DNA from: Methanoregula sp.
Lineage (GTDB): Archaea > Halobacteriota > Methanomicrobia > Methanomicrobiales > Methanospirillaceae
Direction of reading: 5' to 3'
DNA: 45,171 nt
Assembly: GCA_026394695.1 (NCBI GenBank)
Contig: JAPKXT010000211.1
Span: forward strand, 1-45,171
This document shows, in pieces, positions 1-13,405 of this stretch. The first letter of the stretch is position 1. Every line of letters begins with the position of its first letter. The notes beneath the pieces are model-generated. The model did no database searches, was not told the DNA's origin, and worked only from the letters and a program-made list of their open reading frames with translations. The position numbers and the translations under genes are program-made.

Positions 1-3321
<3,321 letters not shown>

Positions 3322-3447
3322 AAACCGTATTACAAATCCCAATCTTTTTTTCTTTTTAATTCATTTTATACAAGAAATGAGGAATCCATCTCGGAACAGG
3401 AATGATTTTTTATCCGGGGGGAGAAAAGATCGGTGTATGGTGCACTG

Positions 3448-3864
3448 ATGTTCCGGACAATTATCAGGGTTACTTCAAAATGCGAAGGGGATATTATCAA
3501 CATTACCCCGGAAATTAAAAAAGCTGTCCGCGACAGCAACGTACAAGAGGGGATCGTCCACCTCTTTGTACAGCATTCAACTGCGGCACTTACGACCATC
3601 GAATTCGAACCGGGAGTATTGACAGATCTTAAACGAGCACTCTCGGTACTTGCCCCGGATGATGCAGATTACGCCCACCACATCCGATGGAATGATGGAA
3701 ACGGGCGATCGCACGTAAAGGCGGCACTGGTGGGTCCTTCGATTACCGTACCGCTGGCCAATGGAGACCTGCTGTGCGGAACGTGGCAGCAGATAGTACT
3801 ACTGGAACTTGATGTGAATGCAGGACGCGAACGGACGATCATCTGCACGGTGATAGGAAATTAA
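3448..3864 (+). CDS. YjbQ/UPF0047 family protein (secondary thiamine-phosphate synthase-like)
   Basis: Typical family sequence: GIVHLFVQHSTAALTTIEFEPGVLTDL, HHIRWNDGNGRSHVKAALVGPSITVPL, GTWQQIVLLELD. Start placed at the internal ATG of the 3433 ORF. Confidence 0.88.
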   Translation: MFRTIIRVTSKCEGDIINITPEIKKAVRDSNVQEGIVHLFVQHSTAALTTIEFEPGVLTDLKRALSVLAPDDADYAHHIRWNDGNGRSHVKAALVGPSITVPLANGDLLCGTWQQIVLLELDVNAGRERTIICTVIGN

Positions 3865-3918
3865 TACATATTCACTGCCTTGTTATCATCACATCCCCTT
3901 TTGATTCAGCAGTTCTGG

Positions 3919-4176
3919 TTATTCTGTAAGCAGGAGATAGAGTGCAGCAGCTACAAAGAGATATCCAAAGATCCTCATCAGGACAAAGGTAACTGCTGGA
4001 AACAAGGCAGGATCGAATATCGCGTTCAGGTGCGATAACCCGAACATGCCAAACGCAATTCCAATAAACAGGGCACTGATGATATCACGTTTCCGGTACA
4101 CCAGATATCCCAGCAGCAGGATAACTGCACACAGTAAAAGATTTACCAGCTCTATGGGGTCAGGCACAAAAGTCAT
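3919..4176 (-). CDS. small hypothetical membrane protein
   Basis: 85 aa with three hydrophobic segments. Confidence 0.5.
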   Translation of the reverse strand: MTFVPDPIELVNLLLCAVILLLGYLVYRKRDIISALFIGIAFGMFGLSHLNAIFDPALFPAVTFVLMRIFGYLFVAAALYLLLTE

Positions 4177-4337
4177 AGTTTTACCACACGCTTTCTCTCT
4201 TGACAGGAAGGTTATTTAAACCTATCACACCGTTTTGCCCAAAATTACCCATGATCAAAATTCCGGAGCTTCGCTAAATCCATTTTTTGCATCAAGCCTT
4301 TGCACCAAACAATATCCCGCGGAGAGGTGACCAGAAA

Positions 4338-4439
4338 TTGCACCGGAAAAAAGACCCCGCAATCTACAGTAAAGAGGATTATACATTCGATCTGTATCAC
4401 CATCCCAGGAATTACATCAGGTCCTATGAGGTGAGGTGA
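4338..4439 (+). CDS. candidate microprotein (33 codons, TTG start; possible longer form from TTG 4287)
   Basis: A strong SD-like ggagaggtga (4321-4330) lies 7 nt before TTG 4338. The frame encodes MHRKKDPAIYSKEDYTFDLYHHPRNYIRSYEVR and ends TGA 4437-4439. Confidence 0.3.
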   Translation: MHRKKDPAIYSKEDYTFDLYHHPRNYIRSYEVR

Positions 4440-4554
4440 AGAAACGTAAACAGGGTACCTACTCTTCTGTAAAAAAATAAGGAATAGGAAAAAAATTTAT
4501 ATTTCAGGTGCTTACCCCATTGACAATCAATTCAGAAAAACGAGGTGCCTTTTC

Positions 4555-5793
4555 ATGCTCTACCGGAAAGTTCCCAAAACCGGCGATCAACTCTCTATTC
4601 TCGGGTTTGGTTATATGCGACTGCCGACAAAAAAGGGCGGTGGGATAGATGAAGAACGTGCGATCCGGCAGCTGAGGCATGCTATCGATAATGGTGTCAA
4701 TTATGTAGATACAGCTCCTGCTTATCATCTCGGTAAAAGTGAAAAAGTGCTTGCCCGTGCACTTGCAGATGGCTACCGGGAAAAAGTCAGGATCGCAACA
4801 AAACTTCCCCCGTGGTCAGTCCATTCACGACAGGACATGAACCGTATTCTTGACTCACAACTCGCTACACTTCATACTGATCATATTGATTACTACCTGC
4901 TCCACAGCCTCTCGAAAGGTAACTGGGAGACGATGAAAACTCTTGGAGTCCTTGAATTCCTCACCACTGCAAAAAACGATGGCAGGATAAAAAGTGCGGG
5001 TTTCTCGTTCCATGGTGACACTGCAGGATTAAAAGAGATCGTTGACACGTACAACTGGGAATTCTGCCAGATCCAATATAATTATCTTGATGAGAACAAC
5101 CAGGTTGGTACTGAAGGCCTTGTCTATGCCGCAGGAAAAAATCTTGCGGTTATGATCATGGAACCGATCCGTGGCGGTAATCTTGCCGGGCCGGTTCCGG
5201 ACAAGATCCAAAAAATCTGGGATGAATCACCTGTCAGGAGATCACCTGCTGAATGGGCACTGCGCTGGGTATGGAACCATCCGGAAGTTACGGTAGTCCT
5301 TTCCGGGATGAACGACGAGACACATATTGATGAAAATCTTCGGATAGCAGATAAAGCGCTCCCCAATTCGATCTCCCCGGCAGAACTCGCGATTATTGCC
5401 CGGGTCCGTGATACCTACCAACAGCTGATGAAGGTCGGTTGCACAGGATGCGCGTATTGTATGCCATGCCCGGCGGGGGTTGATATTCCCGGTTGTTTTT
5501 CCCTTTACAACGCTCACCATCTTTTCCCCAATGACCGGAGTGCTAAATTCCATTACCTTGGGCGCCATGGCGGATTACTCTCCGGTGTTTCCTATGCCGG
5601 GCTGTGTAAAAACTGCGGCAAATGCGAAAAGATCTGCCCACAGCACCTGCCAATTCCTGTACGCCTCAGGGAAGTGTCAAAAGAGATGGAGGGATTGATG
5701 GGCATAACAGTCCCGCTCCTCAAAGGCGGACTCTGGTGTATGGATCAGCTCGGGTGCATCAGGCAGAAGTTATCCTCAGGGAAAAAACGTTAG
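4555..5793 (+). CDS. aldo/keto reductase with C-terminal 4Fe-4S ferredoxin-like domain
   Basis: AKR motifs DTAPAYHLGKSE and DYYLLHSL. C-terminal Cys motifs CTGCAYCMPCPAGVDIPGC and CKNCGKCEKICPQHLPIP. Confidence 0.93.
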   Translation: MLYRKVPKTGDQLSILGFGYMRLPTKKGGGIDEERAIRQLRHAIDNGVNYVDTAPAYHLGKSEKVLARALADGYREKVRIATKLPPWSVHSRQDMNRILDSQLATLHTDHIDYYLLHSLSKGNWETMKTLGVLEFLTTAKNDGRIKSAGFSFHGDTAGLKEIVDTYNWEFCQIQYNYLDENNQVGTEGLVYAAGKNLAVMIMEPIRGGNLAGPVPDKIQKIWDESPVRRSPAEWALRWVWNHPEVTVVLSGMNDETHIDENLRIADKALPNSISPAELAIIARVRDTYQQLMKVGCTGCAYCMPCPAGVDIPGCFSLYNAHHLFPNDRSAKFHYLGRHGGLLSGVSYAGLCKNCGKCEKICPQHLPIPVRLREVSKEMEGLMGITVPLLKGGLWCMDQLGCIRQKLSSGKKR

Positions 5794-5896
5794 AGGATCT
5801 CTTTGCGATAACTTATTAAAAAAAATTCAAAATTATTATTCAAACCTGTAATAGTGAAACTCAGGAAAAAAACACACAGGGGGAATTGGGAATTTA

Positions 5897-6838
5897 TTAT
5901 GCCTTGTTCCTTTTCGCTCCCGGAACCTTCGGGATCTCACGCATCGATTTATAGAGAAAGAGACCGACACAACCAAACGTGATCAAGGGCGAGACCCAGA
6001 ATGGGATGTGAATCCCGAAACTGTCCATGATCATAATAACACCGAGGAAAAAGATGGAGTACATTGCCCCATTTTTCAGATACCGGTATTTCCTGATAGT
6101 ATCAACATTACGCAAAGTCAGTTCCCTGACGACAAACGCCCCGATGCCATTACCGATAAGGATCAGGGGAACGGCCATAGTGAATGCAAATGCACCAATA
6201 ACCCCGTCGATAGAGAATGTTGCATCAATAACCTCGAGATAAAAGATCTTGCTGATATCTGACATACCGGACGAATGGAGCATCTTCTCTTCAGCTTGTT
6301 CTGCGTTCTGCCGGAACCCATGGACAATAAAAAATGCCGTGGAACCGACAACTGCACCAAATGCGATGAGTGGATTTTTATCCAGTGCAAACCAGACAAG
6401 CCCGGTAAGCAAAAGAGAAACTATGGCAAAAAACCAGACGCCTTTTGAAGCGATATAGCGTTCTCCTTTCAGGCCGAAATTTTTCCCCTCCAAAAACAGC
6501 CAGTGGAGGAAGAGGAAAAGAAGGAATGTACCCCCTCCCATCAGAAGTATGGGAGCAGAATGTTCAATTGCTGCAATTACAATCGGGTCGCTTGAGAATG
6601 TAGCGGTGAATGCCCCGAGAGGACTCAGCGAGGGTGTGGATAACCAGACAATCAGCCAGGGTAACAGCCCCCGGATTGCAAAGACTGCAAATAACAATCC
6701 CCAGATTAAAAACCATCGCTTTGCCCGTTCACTCATGGTTGAGAGCACTTCGGCATTAATGATGGCATTATCAATGCTGGTTATGGTTTCAAATAAAATA
6801 AGTCCTGCAATGATGAGGATAATGGAAAGGAGATCCAT
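5897..6838 (-). CDS. DUF475/TerC-like integral membrane protein
   Basis: 313 aa polytopic protein; FETITSIDNAIINAEVLSTMSERAKRWFL and EVIDATFSIDGVIGAFAFT are characteristic of the family. Confidence 0.8.
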   Translation of the reverse strand: MDLLSIILIIAGLILFETITSIDNAIINAEVLSTMSERAKRWFLIWGLLFAVFAIRGLLPWLIVWLSTPSLSPLGAFTATFSSDPIVIAAIEHSAPILLMGGGTFLLFLFLHWLFLEGKNFGLKGERYIASKGVWFFAIVSLLLTGLVWFALDKNPLIAFGAVVGSTAFFIVHGFRQNAEQAEEKMLHSSGMSDISKIFYLEVIDATFSIDGVIGAFAFTMAVPLILIGNGIGAFVVRELTLRNVDTIRKYRYLKNGAMYSIFFLGVIMIMDSFGIHIPFWVSPLITFGCVGLFLYKSMREIPKVPGAKRNKA

Positions 6839-7128
6839 AATTCAGGAGCATATTGGATCCTTTTGCGTAAAAAACAGATGGATGGCGGGAGATGAAATAT
6901 GAAACGATTTGCGAGACGTAATGAACCAAAAAAATCCATTGACAAACATTGATATCATCCCATAAATTTTTTCTAAACCCTCTTTTTGCCTGCAGCACTT
7001 TTATGTAACCCAAAAACTTCATAACGGGATGATCCTGTTTATCAGCAATTATGACCGGTATATTTATTACTTAACTGGCGAAAGTAAACCCGTTAATGTG
7101 TGATCTTCCGAAGTGTGTTACTGTGATA

Positions 7129-8163
7129 ATGGTCCTTTATGTTGACAATAATCCGGCTCTCCTTGAATCGGGTAAGCGTTTTTTAGAGCGTGAAAAGGAG
7201 ATCCATGTTGATACCGCCTCCTCCGCAGGAGAAGCACTGGAACGGATGAAGATTGACTCGTTTGATGTGATTGTTGCTGACTATGACCTGCCGGAATCCG
7301 GTGGAGCACAGTTTCTCAGATTTGTCCGTGAAAAATACCCCGAACTCCCGTTTATAATTTTTACCAGTGCAAGCACAGAAACTATCGTCATTGAATCCCT
7401 TAATAACAGGGCCAATTATTATATTAAGAAGGGAACAAATCCTGAATCCCGGTTTGCCGAGCTTTTTGACAGCATAAAACTCTTATACAAGGCAGAAAGT
7501 GCACGTATTCTTGCCAGAAAGACCCTTACTATGTTTTCCGGTATGACACGGCATGATATCCTGAATCAGCTGATGATTGTCAGCGGCTCTCTGGAACTTG
7601 CAAGTGACGGGGTGCAGGAACCAGGATTGCTGCAGAATCTGACTCGTGCCCAGACAGCAACAAAAACTATTCAACAGCAGATTATCTTTTCACGCGAATA
7701 TGAAAATCTTGGTTCAGATGCTCCCTCATGGCAATCTGTATCAACCATCATTCGCCGGGCATTTTTAGAATTGCAGACCGATACAATCACCGTTGATATC
7801 CCAAAGGATAACATTGAGATCTTTGCAGACCCGGTCTTTGAAAAGGTTTTTTTCCACCTTTTTAATTATGCGAACAAATACAGGGAAACAGTAACCCGCA
7901 TCACCGTATCTTACCACCCGTCCGGAACAGGACTTATTATTACCCTATCTGATAACGGGACTGGAATATCCCCGCAGGAAAGATCTCATCTCTTTGAACG
8001 GAGACCGGGGAACGAAAAAACACCCGGGCTGTTTCTGGCAAAGAAGATCCTCGAAGTGACGGGTATGACCATACGGGAGACCGGTGAGGAAAAACAAGGG
8101 TCACGCTTTGAAATTATCGTTCCTAAAGAAGGGTTCCGGACCGGATCAACACTTCCCGCATGA
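7129..8163 (+). CDS. REC-histidine kinase fusion with degenerate N-box
   Basis: N-terminal receiver MVLYVDNNPALL...VIVADYDLPESGG...FTSAS...IKKG; dimerisation box SGMTRHDILNQL; C-terminal HATPase-like fold. ORF extends upstream to 7096; ATG 7129 chosen by comparison with the 8251 paralogue. Confidence 0.85.
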   Translation: MVLYVDNNPALLESGKRFLEREKEIHVDTASSAGEALERMKIDSFDVIVADYDLPESGGAQFLRFVREKYPELPFIIFTSASTETIVIESLNNRANYYIKKGTNPESRFAELFDSIKLLYKAESARILARKTLTMFSGMTRHDILNQLMIVSGSLELASDGVQEPGLLQNLTRAQTATKTIQQQIIFSREYENLGSDAPSWQSVSTIIRRAFLELQTDTITVDIPKDNIEIFADPVFEKVFFHLFNYANKYRETVTRITVSYHPSGTGLIITLSDNGTGISPQERSHLFERRPGNEKTPGLFLAKKILEVTGMTIRETGEEKQGSRFEIIVPKEGFRTGSTLPA

Positions 8164-8167
8164 GAAA

Positions 8168-8184
8168 CTCTTACCCGATAAGAG
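8168..8184 (+). terminator. short hairpin between the two kinase genes, possible terminator
   Basis: CTCTTA-cccga-TAAGAG perfect 6-bp inverted repeat, followed 7 nt later by a T-run. The T-run (ctttttaaat) could instead be the TATA region of the next gene. Confidence 0.25.
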
Positions 8185-8250
8185 ACTGCGCTTTTTAAAT
8201 GAGATCTCTGAACAAAAATCTAAATCCTTACTGAAACAATAATAAAATTA

Positions 8251-10032
8251 ATGATTTCCCTCCTTTATGTGGATGACGAGCCCGACCTGCTCGATCTCTG
8301 CAAACTTTTTCTTGAGCGGGAAGGGGAATTCTCTGTTGCCACGGTGACTTCTGCAAAGAACGCACTGGGACTCATGACAGAGCGAACATTTGATGCCATC
8401 ATCTCCGATTACCAGATGCCGGTTATGGATGGCATCGAATTCCTCAAACAGGTAAGGAGGGATTTCAAAGATATCCCTTTCATCCTCTTCACGGGAAGGG
8501 GACGGGAAGAAGTTGTTATTGAAGCCATCAATAATGGTGCAGACTTTTACCTCCAGAAAGGTGGAGCTCCCCGTGCCCAGTTCAGCGAACTGAGTCACAA
8601 AATACGGCAGGCAATCCGAAGAAAACAGGCAGAGGAGGAACTTCGGATGATGAAAGCCACCGTCAGCAATGCTGCCGAGGGTATTCTCTGGATCAATCTT
8701 TCCGGTGGCATCACTTTTTTCAACGATACGATTTGTACAATGCTTGGCTATACACGGGAGGAATTTGTCTGTCTCACTATCAGTGATATCAACCCCCACT
8801 TTATTGAGAACCATTTAGGCCCTCTCTGGTCACGGATACGGGAGAGAAAATATCTTACTGTGCAGGATTCCACCCGGAAAAAAGACGGGTCGGTAATTCC
8901 TGTTGAAATCCTCCTTAATTTTATCGAATTTGGCCCTCATGCATACGTTTTTGCATTTGTACGGGACATTACCGATCGCAAACGGGCTGATGATGAGCTG
9001 AAATCGGCATATGAAAAAAACAAAGGTCTTATGAATTATGCAAATGATGCAATTTTTATCGCTGACGCTAAAACCGGGATGCTGCTGGATGCAAATAAAA
9101 AAGCTCAGGAATTAATTGGCAGGACGCTTGCAGAAATACAGAATATGCATGAATGTGAACTTCACCCAAAAGAGGAGGAAGAGAAATACCGGGCGTTTTT
9201 CAAAAAGCATGCCCTTGAAAAGAGGGGATTACAGGAAGAGACGATTATTGACCAGAAAGGGGACCATATCCCGGTAATTGTAAGCGCGACAATACTCGAC
9301 CTAGGTGGACGACAGTGCATGATGGGGATCTTCCACGATATATCAGATATCAAAAAAGCACATGATGCCCTGCAACTCGCCAATAAAAAGCTCAACCTAC
9401 TTGCCGAGATCACCCGTCACGATATCCGGAATAAACTTACGGTATTAGGCGGGTACCTTGAACTGTTCACGGATCACCCTCCCGAACCCCTGCACTCAAT
9501 GTACCTTACCAAGCTGAAATCTGCCGTACAGATGATTGCGGAAAATATTGATTTCACAAAACTCTACCAGGATCTCGGTGTTATTGCACCCGACTGGCAG
9601 AATGTGAGTGACACGTTCTTTAAGGCCTGCACCCACATTGACATTAAAAAAATACGGTTCGAATCCGATGCAGATGGAGTGGAGATATTTGCAGATCCCC
9701 TGCTGGAACGGGTATTTTACAACATTGTGGCGAATGCTGTAGAGCATGGTAACCGGGTATCGGTTGTCAGGCTCTCATCGTTTGAATCACCGGACGGTCT
9801 TTTTATCAGGATTGATGATGATGGCATCGGCATCCCGTCACACGACAAGGAAACAATTTTCCAGAGAGGATTTGGAAAGAATACCGGTCTTGGATTGTTT
9901 CTTTCCCGGGAGATCCTTTCGATTACAAATATTACCATAAAAGAATCGGGAGAATTCCAGCATGGTGCACGTTTTGAGATGTTTGTACCAAAAGGGGTAT
10001 ACCGGTTCTCCAGAACTGACAAGCATAAATAA
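8251..10032 (+). CDS. REC-PAS-PAS histidine kinase
   Basis: Receiver LLYVDDEPDLL...ISDYQMPVMDG...FTGRGRE...YLQKGG; two PAS/PAC units; ITRHDIRNKLTVLGGYLEL; N-box YNIVANAVEHG; DDDGIGI; GLGLFLSREIL. Confidence 0.93.
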   Translation: MISLLYVDDEPDLLDLCKLFLEREGEFSVATVTSAKNALGLMTERTFDAIISDYQMPVMDGIEFLKQVRRDFKDIPFILFTGRGREEVVIEAINNGADFYLQKGGAPRAQFSELSHKIRQAIRRKQAEEELRMMKATVSNAAEGILWINLSGGITFFNDTICTMLGYTREEFVCLTISDINPHFIENHLGPLWSRIRERKYLTVQDSTRKKDGSVIPVEILLNFIEFGPHAYVFAFVRDITDRKRADDELKSAYEKNKGLMNYANDAIFIADAKTGMLLDANKKAQELIGRTLAEIQNMHECELHPKEEEEKYRAFFKKHALEKRGLQEETIIDQKGDHIPVIVSATILDLGGRQCMMGIFHDISDIKKAHDALQLANKKLNLLAEITRHDIRNKLTVLGGYLELFTDHPPEPLHSMYLTKLKSAVQMIAENIDFTKLYQDLGVIAPDWQNVSDTFFKACTHIDIKKIRFESDADGVEIFADPLLERVFYNIVANAVEHGNRVSVVRLSSFESPDGLFIRIDDDGIGIPSHDKETIFQRGFGKNTGLGLFLSREILSITNITIKESGEFQHGARFEMFVPKGVYRFSRTDKHK

Positions 10033-10432
10033 GATAATTTCTCACGGCCGGATAATTTTTTTGCCCTCAATCATTGTGTCAGTGATAGTATCATGACCCT
10101 GTGAATGCTGTAATACCCTGAATTTTTTTAACTAGCGCTTTCATATCATTCCTATGCCGGAAACCCGGAAAATATTCGCTTATTCCCCTATAATATGAGA
10201 CAATTAAAATTGTATCTCCATAATTTTCGGAATGCAAAAGGATTTTTGTTAAAAGCAATGTAATTTTTTATGTTTTCCCTCCTTACGGAATCTCAGTTCT
10301 TAGAAATGCAGGTGTCGTACTCAATCGGTTTTTATGATACGGAATCAGAACAGCATTTTCACAGATTTTTTGAATTTTTCATTCACTTTTTTTGAGGTTA
10401 AAATTGAAAAAAGTAATACAAAATAATTGCGT

Positions 10433-10696
10433 TTAGTCGAGTGGGATTGTCTCCAGTTGCGATACAAGCTCCCAGATCCTGGTCCGGGCGTGAATCGGCA
10501 TGTTGGGATCATTGGAGATTTCATCTATCTTTGAAATTGCTTCCGCAGCGCGCAGTCCCATCGCTTTGGAATTGTTGATAAGCAGCGTCCGGGTCTCGTC
10601 TGCCACGCGCCGGATGTTTCGGGGTATCGAGCTGTCTTCCTGAATGCGCTGCAACATCAGGATACAGTTTTCTATAGTTTTTTCAGGGTTGGGCAT
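10433..10696 (-). CDS. UPF0147 family archaeal protein
   Basis: 87 aa [41 protein letters not shown]...[19 protein letters not shown]. The ORF-track start at 11080 is a spurious extension. Confidence 0.85.
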   Translation of the reverse strand: MPNPEKTIENCILMLQRIQEDSSIPRNIRRVADETRTLLINNSKAMGLRAAEAISKIDEISNDPNMPIHARTRIWELVSQLETIPLD

Positions 10697-10774
10697 GGTA
10701 TCTTCTTCCTGGTACCTGTAGTTAATACGTAGAACCGACATATATAGGTTAAATATCAAGTCGACGGTGATTGG

Positions 10775-11167
10775 ATGCCGGTACGTAAAGAAGATGAAAT
10801 TATGGCAGAATACCTCCTTAAAGGAGGTAAAATGCTCGAAAAGTCCTGCAAAACCTGCGGATGCCCACTCTTTGAAGTTAAAGGCAAAACACTCTGTGTT
10901 GTCTGTGTAGAACATGACAGCGCGGAAAAACCCGGCATTGCACCGGTTGCACCAGCAGCAGCACATCAAGAACATGATCATGAATGCAGCTGCAGTGAAC
11001 ACAACGACGAGACCAGTGAAGACGGAATGCTTGCCGATGAACTTGCATTGACCATTCTGTCCCTTTGCGAGCGTATACAAAATGAAAACGATCCGGACAA
11101 AGTGCTTACTCTTATGAATGCGGTGAAAGCAGGAATTGAATCTCTCCAGATCCTGTGTCAGTTATAA
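10775..11167 (+). CDS. Sjogren's syndrome/scleroderma autoantigen 1 (p27) family zinc-ribbon protein
   Basis: [31 protein letters not shown], Cys4 zinc ribbon. Start could also be ATG 10802 (MAEYLLKGG). Confidence 0.8.
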   Translation: MPVRKEDEIMAEYLLKGGKMLEKSCKTCGCPLFEVKGKTLCVVCVEHDSAEKPGIAPVAPAAAHQEHDHECSCSEHNDETSEDGMLADELALTILSLCERIQNENDPDKVLTLMNAVKAGIESLQILCQL

Positions 11168-13395
11168 GAGCGACGACAGAGATCATAGATCTTTTGTGCA
11201 GTCTTTTCTCCGATTCCTTTTATTGAATGCAAATCCACCAGTTCAGCGTTTGTGATTGACTGCACAGAGCCAAAATGGGAGAGCAGCAGGCGAGCATTTT
11301 TCATACCAATTTCGGGGAATGCGGAGATAATGAACTCCTGCTCCTCTCGCAGGGAACGGTGTGATTTATGCGAGTGAACTTTGCGTTCACCCCGCTCGCT
11401 ATCCTCGCGTTTTGCGAGGATATAGAGCATCTGTGCGGTATCCTGTTCATCCCCGGTATACAGGAGCGAGACTCCCATATCAATGGTAAGTGCCGCAAGT
11501 ACGCCCTTGATCGCGTTCGGGTGGATATCCCGCTGTGCGTAGAGATCACCCCCTTCGATAATCATCACCGGGCGCGGGACCGCTTCAGCCATGGCTTTCA
11601 CCTGACCGAGTAAATCACGGTTGATAAGAGTATCAACAAAATCCCGTGCTGTTTTGCGTTCAATGAGGATCCGGTCACCAATTGCATAGTCCCCTTGTGC
11701 AAGTCGTTCGATCCGGATGGACGCTCCCATGCCGGAGAGTACCTCTACCACTTTTGATGAAGTCTCGCGGTCGTCAATGATAATCCGTGGTCCCTGCACC
11801 GTGAAATCTTCGATACTTGCCTGGTCTCCCAAAACAGGTCTTTGCACAAGGGAGTTTGTACTGCCCATTGCTCTCATGCTCTTGTGCATCCTTGCCTCTT
11901 TTGACTGGCTGACATGCCGGAACACTTCATCGGATGTCCCCTTTGTGACCAGGACCACGACCCGGCCAGCCCCGGACCTGCCTGTTCGACCCTTCCGCTG
12001 GATGGAACGGATTTCTGAAGGGACTGTTTCATAAAAGATCACCATATCAGTGGAAGGAACATCAAGGCCTTCCTCACCAACGGATGTTGCTATCAAGACC
12101 TTGAATTCACCAGCACGGAACCGTGTCAGTGCCGCGATCTGCTTTTTCTGGGACAGTCCCTTTTCGGCATCCTTTGTTGCCTGTCCAACAAACCGTTCGC
12201 AGGTAATACCGTTTTTCGTGAGATAGTCCGTCAGAAGTTGCACGGTATCACGGTACGTGGCAAAAATAATTATTCGGCTGTTTGGATGTGCTGCCAGCTG
12301 GTCGCGTACCAGTCCCAGCGTTATATCAGGTTTTGGATGAAGTTCTTTGGTCCATCCGAGCGAATGTACGTAGAGTTCGTAAAAGGATTGATCTTTTACT
12401 ATGCCCTTGCTTGCCTTGCTGCCGCCCGGACCCGAACCCTCAAAAACCAGTTTTGCAAGATATCCTTTCAAAACTTCGCTCCCCTGGGACTCGGCAAGAG
12501 TTATCGCGTGCCTGAGCTTCATGCACGCGGCATAAACAGATGCTGCCGAATAGGCAATAGGATCACGGTTAACGATACGCTGCTGGATCTGGGCATTGAT
12601 CTCATTCAACGCTTTCATTGTAAGTTTCTCACGCTTTGGTACGGTAAAATTAAGGGAGGCAAGCAGTGCCAGGCGCTCTTCGATAAGGGAATTAATCACC
12701 GTTATAGCCATTTTGAGATCGGGGGGGAGATCGATACTGATATACTCAAGATCCCTGTCAAACACATAAGGTCGTACATCGGGATCATTCTCCGTCCGGT
12801 TCTCGAGTTGGGTGATTCCCAGGTTCGCACAGACCTCCTGAACTTTTTCCTGCACACCACCCGGTGATGCGGTCATTGCAAGAAGCAGGGGCTTGTCAGC
12901 CGTAGCAAGGTAGCGCTGGGCGAGAAATACGTAGGCATAATTACCTGTTGCACGGTGACATTCGTCCACGATAAGGAGTGTGACGTCTTTTAACGTGTAG
13001 CGACCGGCAATAAGATCGTTTTTTACTACTTGGGGTGTCGCCAGAATTACGGATGCACGATCCCAGTCCTCCGTGCGCTCATCCGGTGGCGCTTCTCCGG
13101 TAAACATGACAAAGGGTGATAATTCCGAACCCTGATGGCTCTTTACAAGCAGATAGCGTTCAAAAAAACGGAGGTGCTGTTCCACGAGTGGCTTTGTCGG
13201 GGCAAGCATAAGCACCCGGCCTCCCTCATTGTAGATCCGGGATGCAGCAACGAGAAGCGCCACCGCAGTCTTGCCAAGGCCGGTAGGCAGTATCACCATC
13301 GTGTTTGCGTCAAGTGCCCGCATCGCAATCGAAAGCTGGTACTCTCTCGACTCGATGCTTTCAGGTTTGAGCAGGGGATGGCTGATGAAACTCAT
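11158..13395 (-). CDS. hef: Hef helicase/nuclease (FANCM/XPF-like)
   Basis: SF2 motifs [28 protein letters not shown]4 nuclease IIIDDRE...[15 protein letters not shown]-terminal Hh[19 protein letters not shown]. Confidence 0.95.
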   Translation of the reverse strand: MSFISHPLLKPESIESREYQLSIAMRALDANTMVILPTGLGKTAVALLVAASRIYNEGGRVLMLAPTKPLVEQHLRFFERYLLVKSHQGSELSPFVMFTGEAPPDERTEDWDRASVILATPQVVKNDLIAGRYTLKDVTLLIVDECHRATGNYAYVFLAQRYLATADKPLLLAMTASPGGVQEKVQEVCANLGITQLENRTENDPDVRPYVFDRDLEYISIDLPPDLKMAITVINSLIEERLALLASLNFTVPKREKLTMKALNEINAQIQQRIVNRDPIAYSAASVYAACMKLRHAITLAESQGSEVLKGYLAKLVFEGSGPGGSKASKGIVKDQSFYELYVHSLGWTKELHPKPDITLGLVRDQLAAHPNSRIIIFATYRDTVQLLTDYLTKNGITCERFVGQATKDAEKGLSQKKQIAALTRFRAGEFKVLIATSVGEEGLDVPSTDMVIFYETVPSEIRSIQRKGRTGRSGAGRVVVLVTKGTSDEVFRHVSQSKEARMHKSMRAMGSTNSLVQRPVLGDQASIEDFTVQGPRIIIDDRETSSKVVEVLSGMGASIRIERLAQGDYAIGDRILIERKTARDFVDTLINRDLLGQVKAMAEAVPRPVMIIEGGDLYAQRDIHPNAIKGVLAALTIDMGVSLLYTGDEQDTAQMLYILAKREDSERGERKVHSHKSHRSLREEQEFIISAFPEIGMKNARLLLSHFGSVQSITNAELVDLHSIKGIGEKTAQKIYDLCRRSYN

Positions 13396-13405
13396 AAAGG
13401 TTTAA

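Noticed and set aside
8248-8814. 188-aa minus-strand ORF at the start of the REC-PAS kinase
   Set aside because: Antisense to a clear receiver domain.
10697-11080. N-terminal extension of the 10433..11080 minus ORF
   Set aside because: It runs antisense through the zinc-ribbon gene; only MPNPEK... onward (10433-10696) matches UPF0147.
12238-12867. 209-aa plus-strand ORF inside hef
   Set aside because: Antisense to Hef helicase motifs; no recognisable family.
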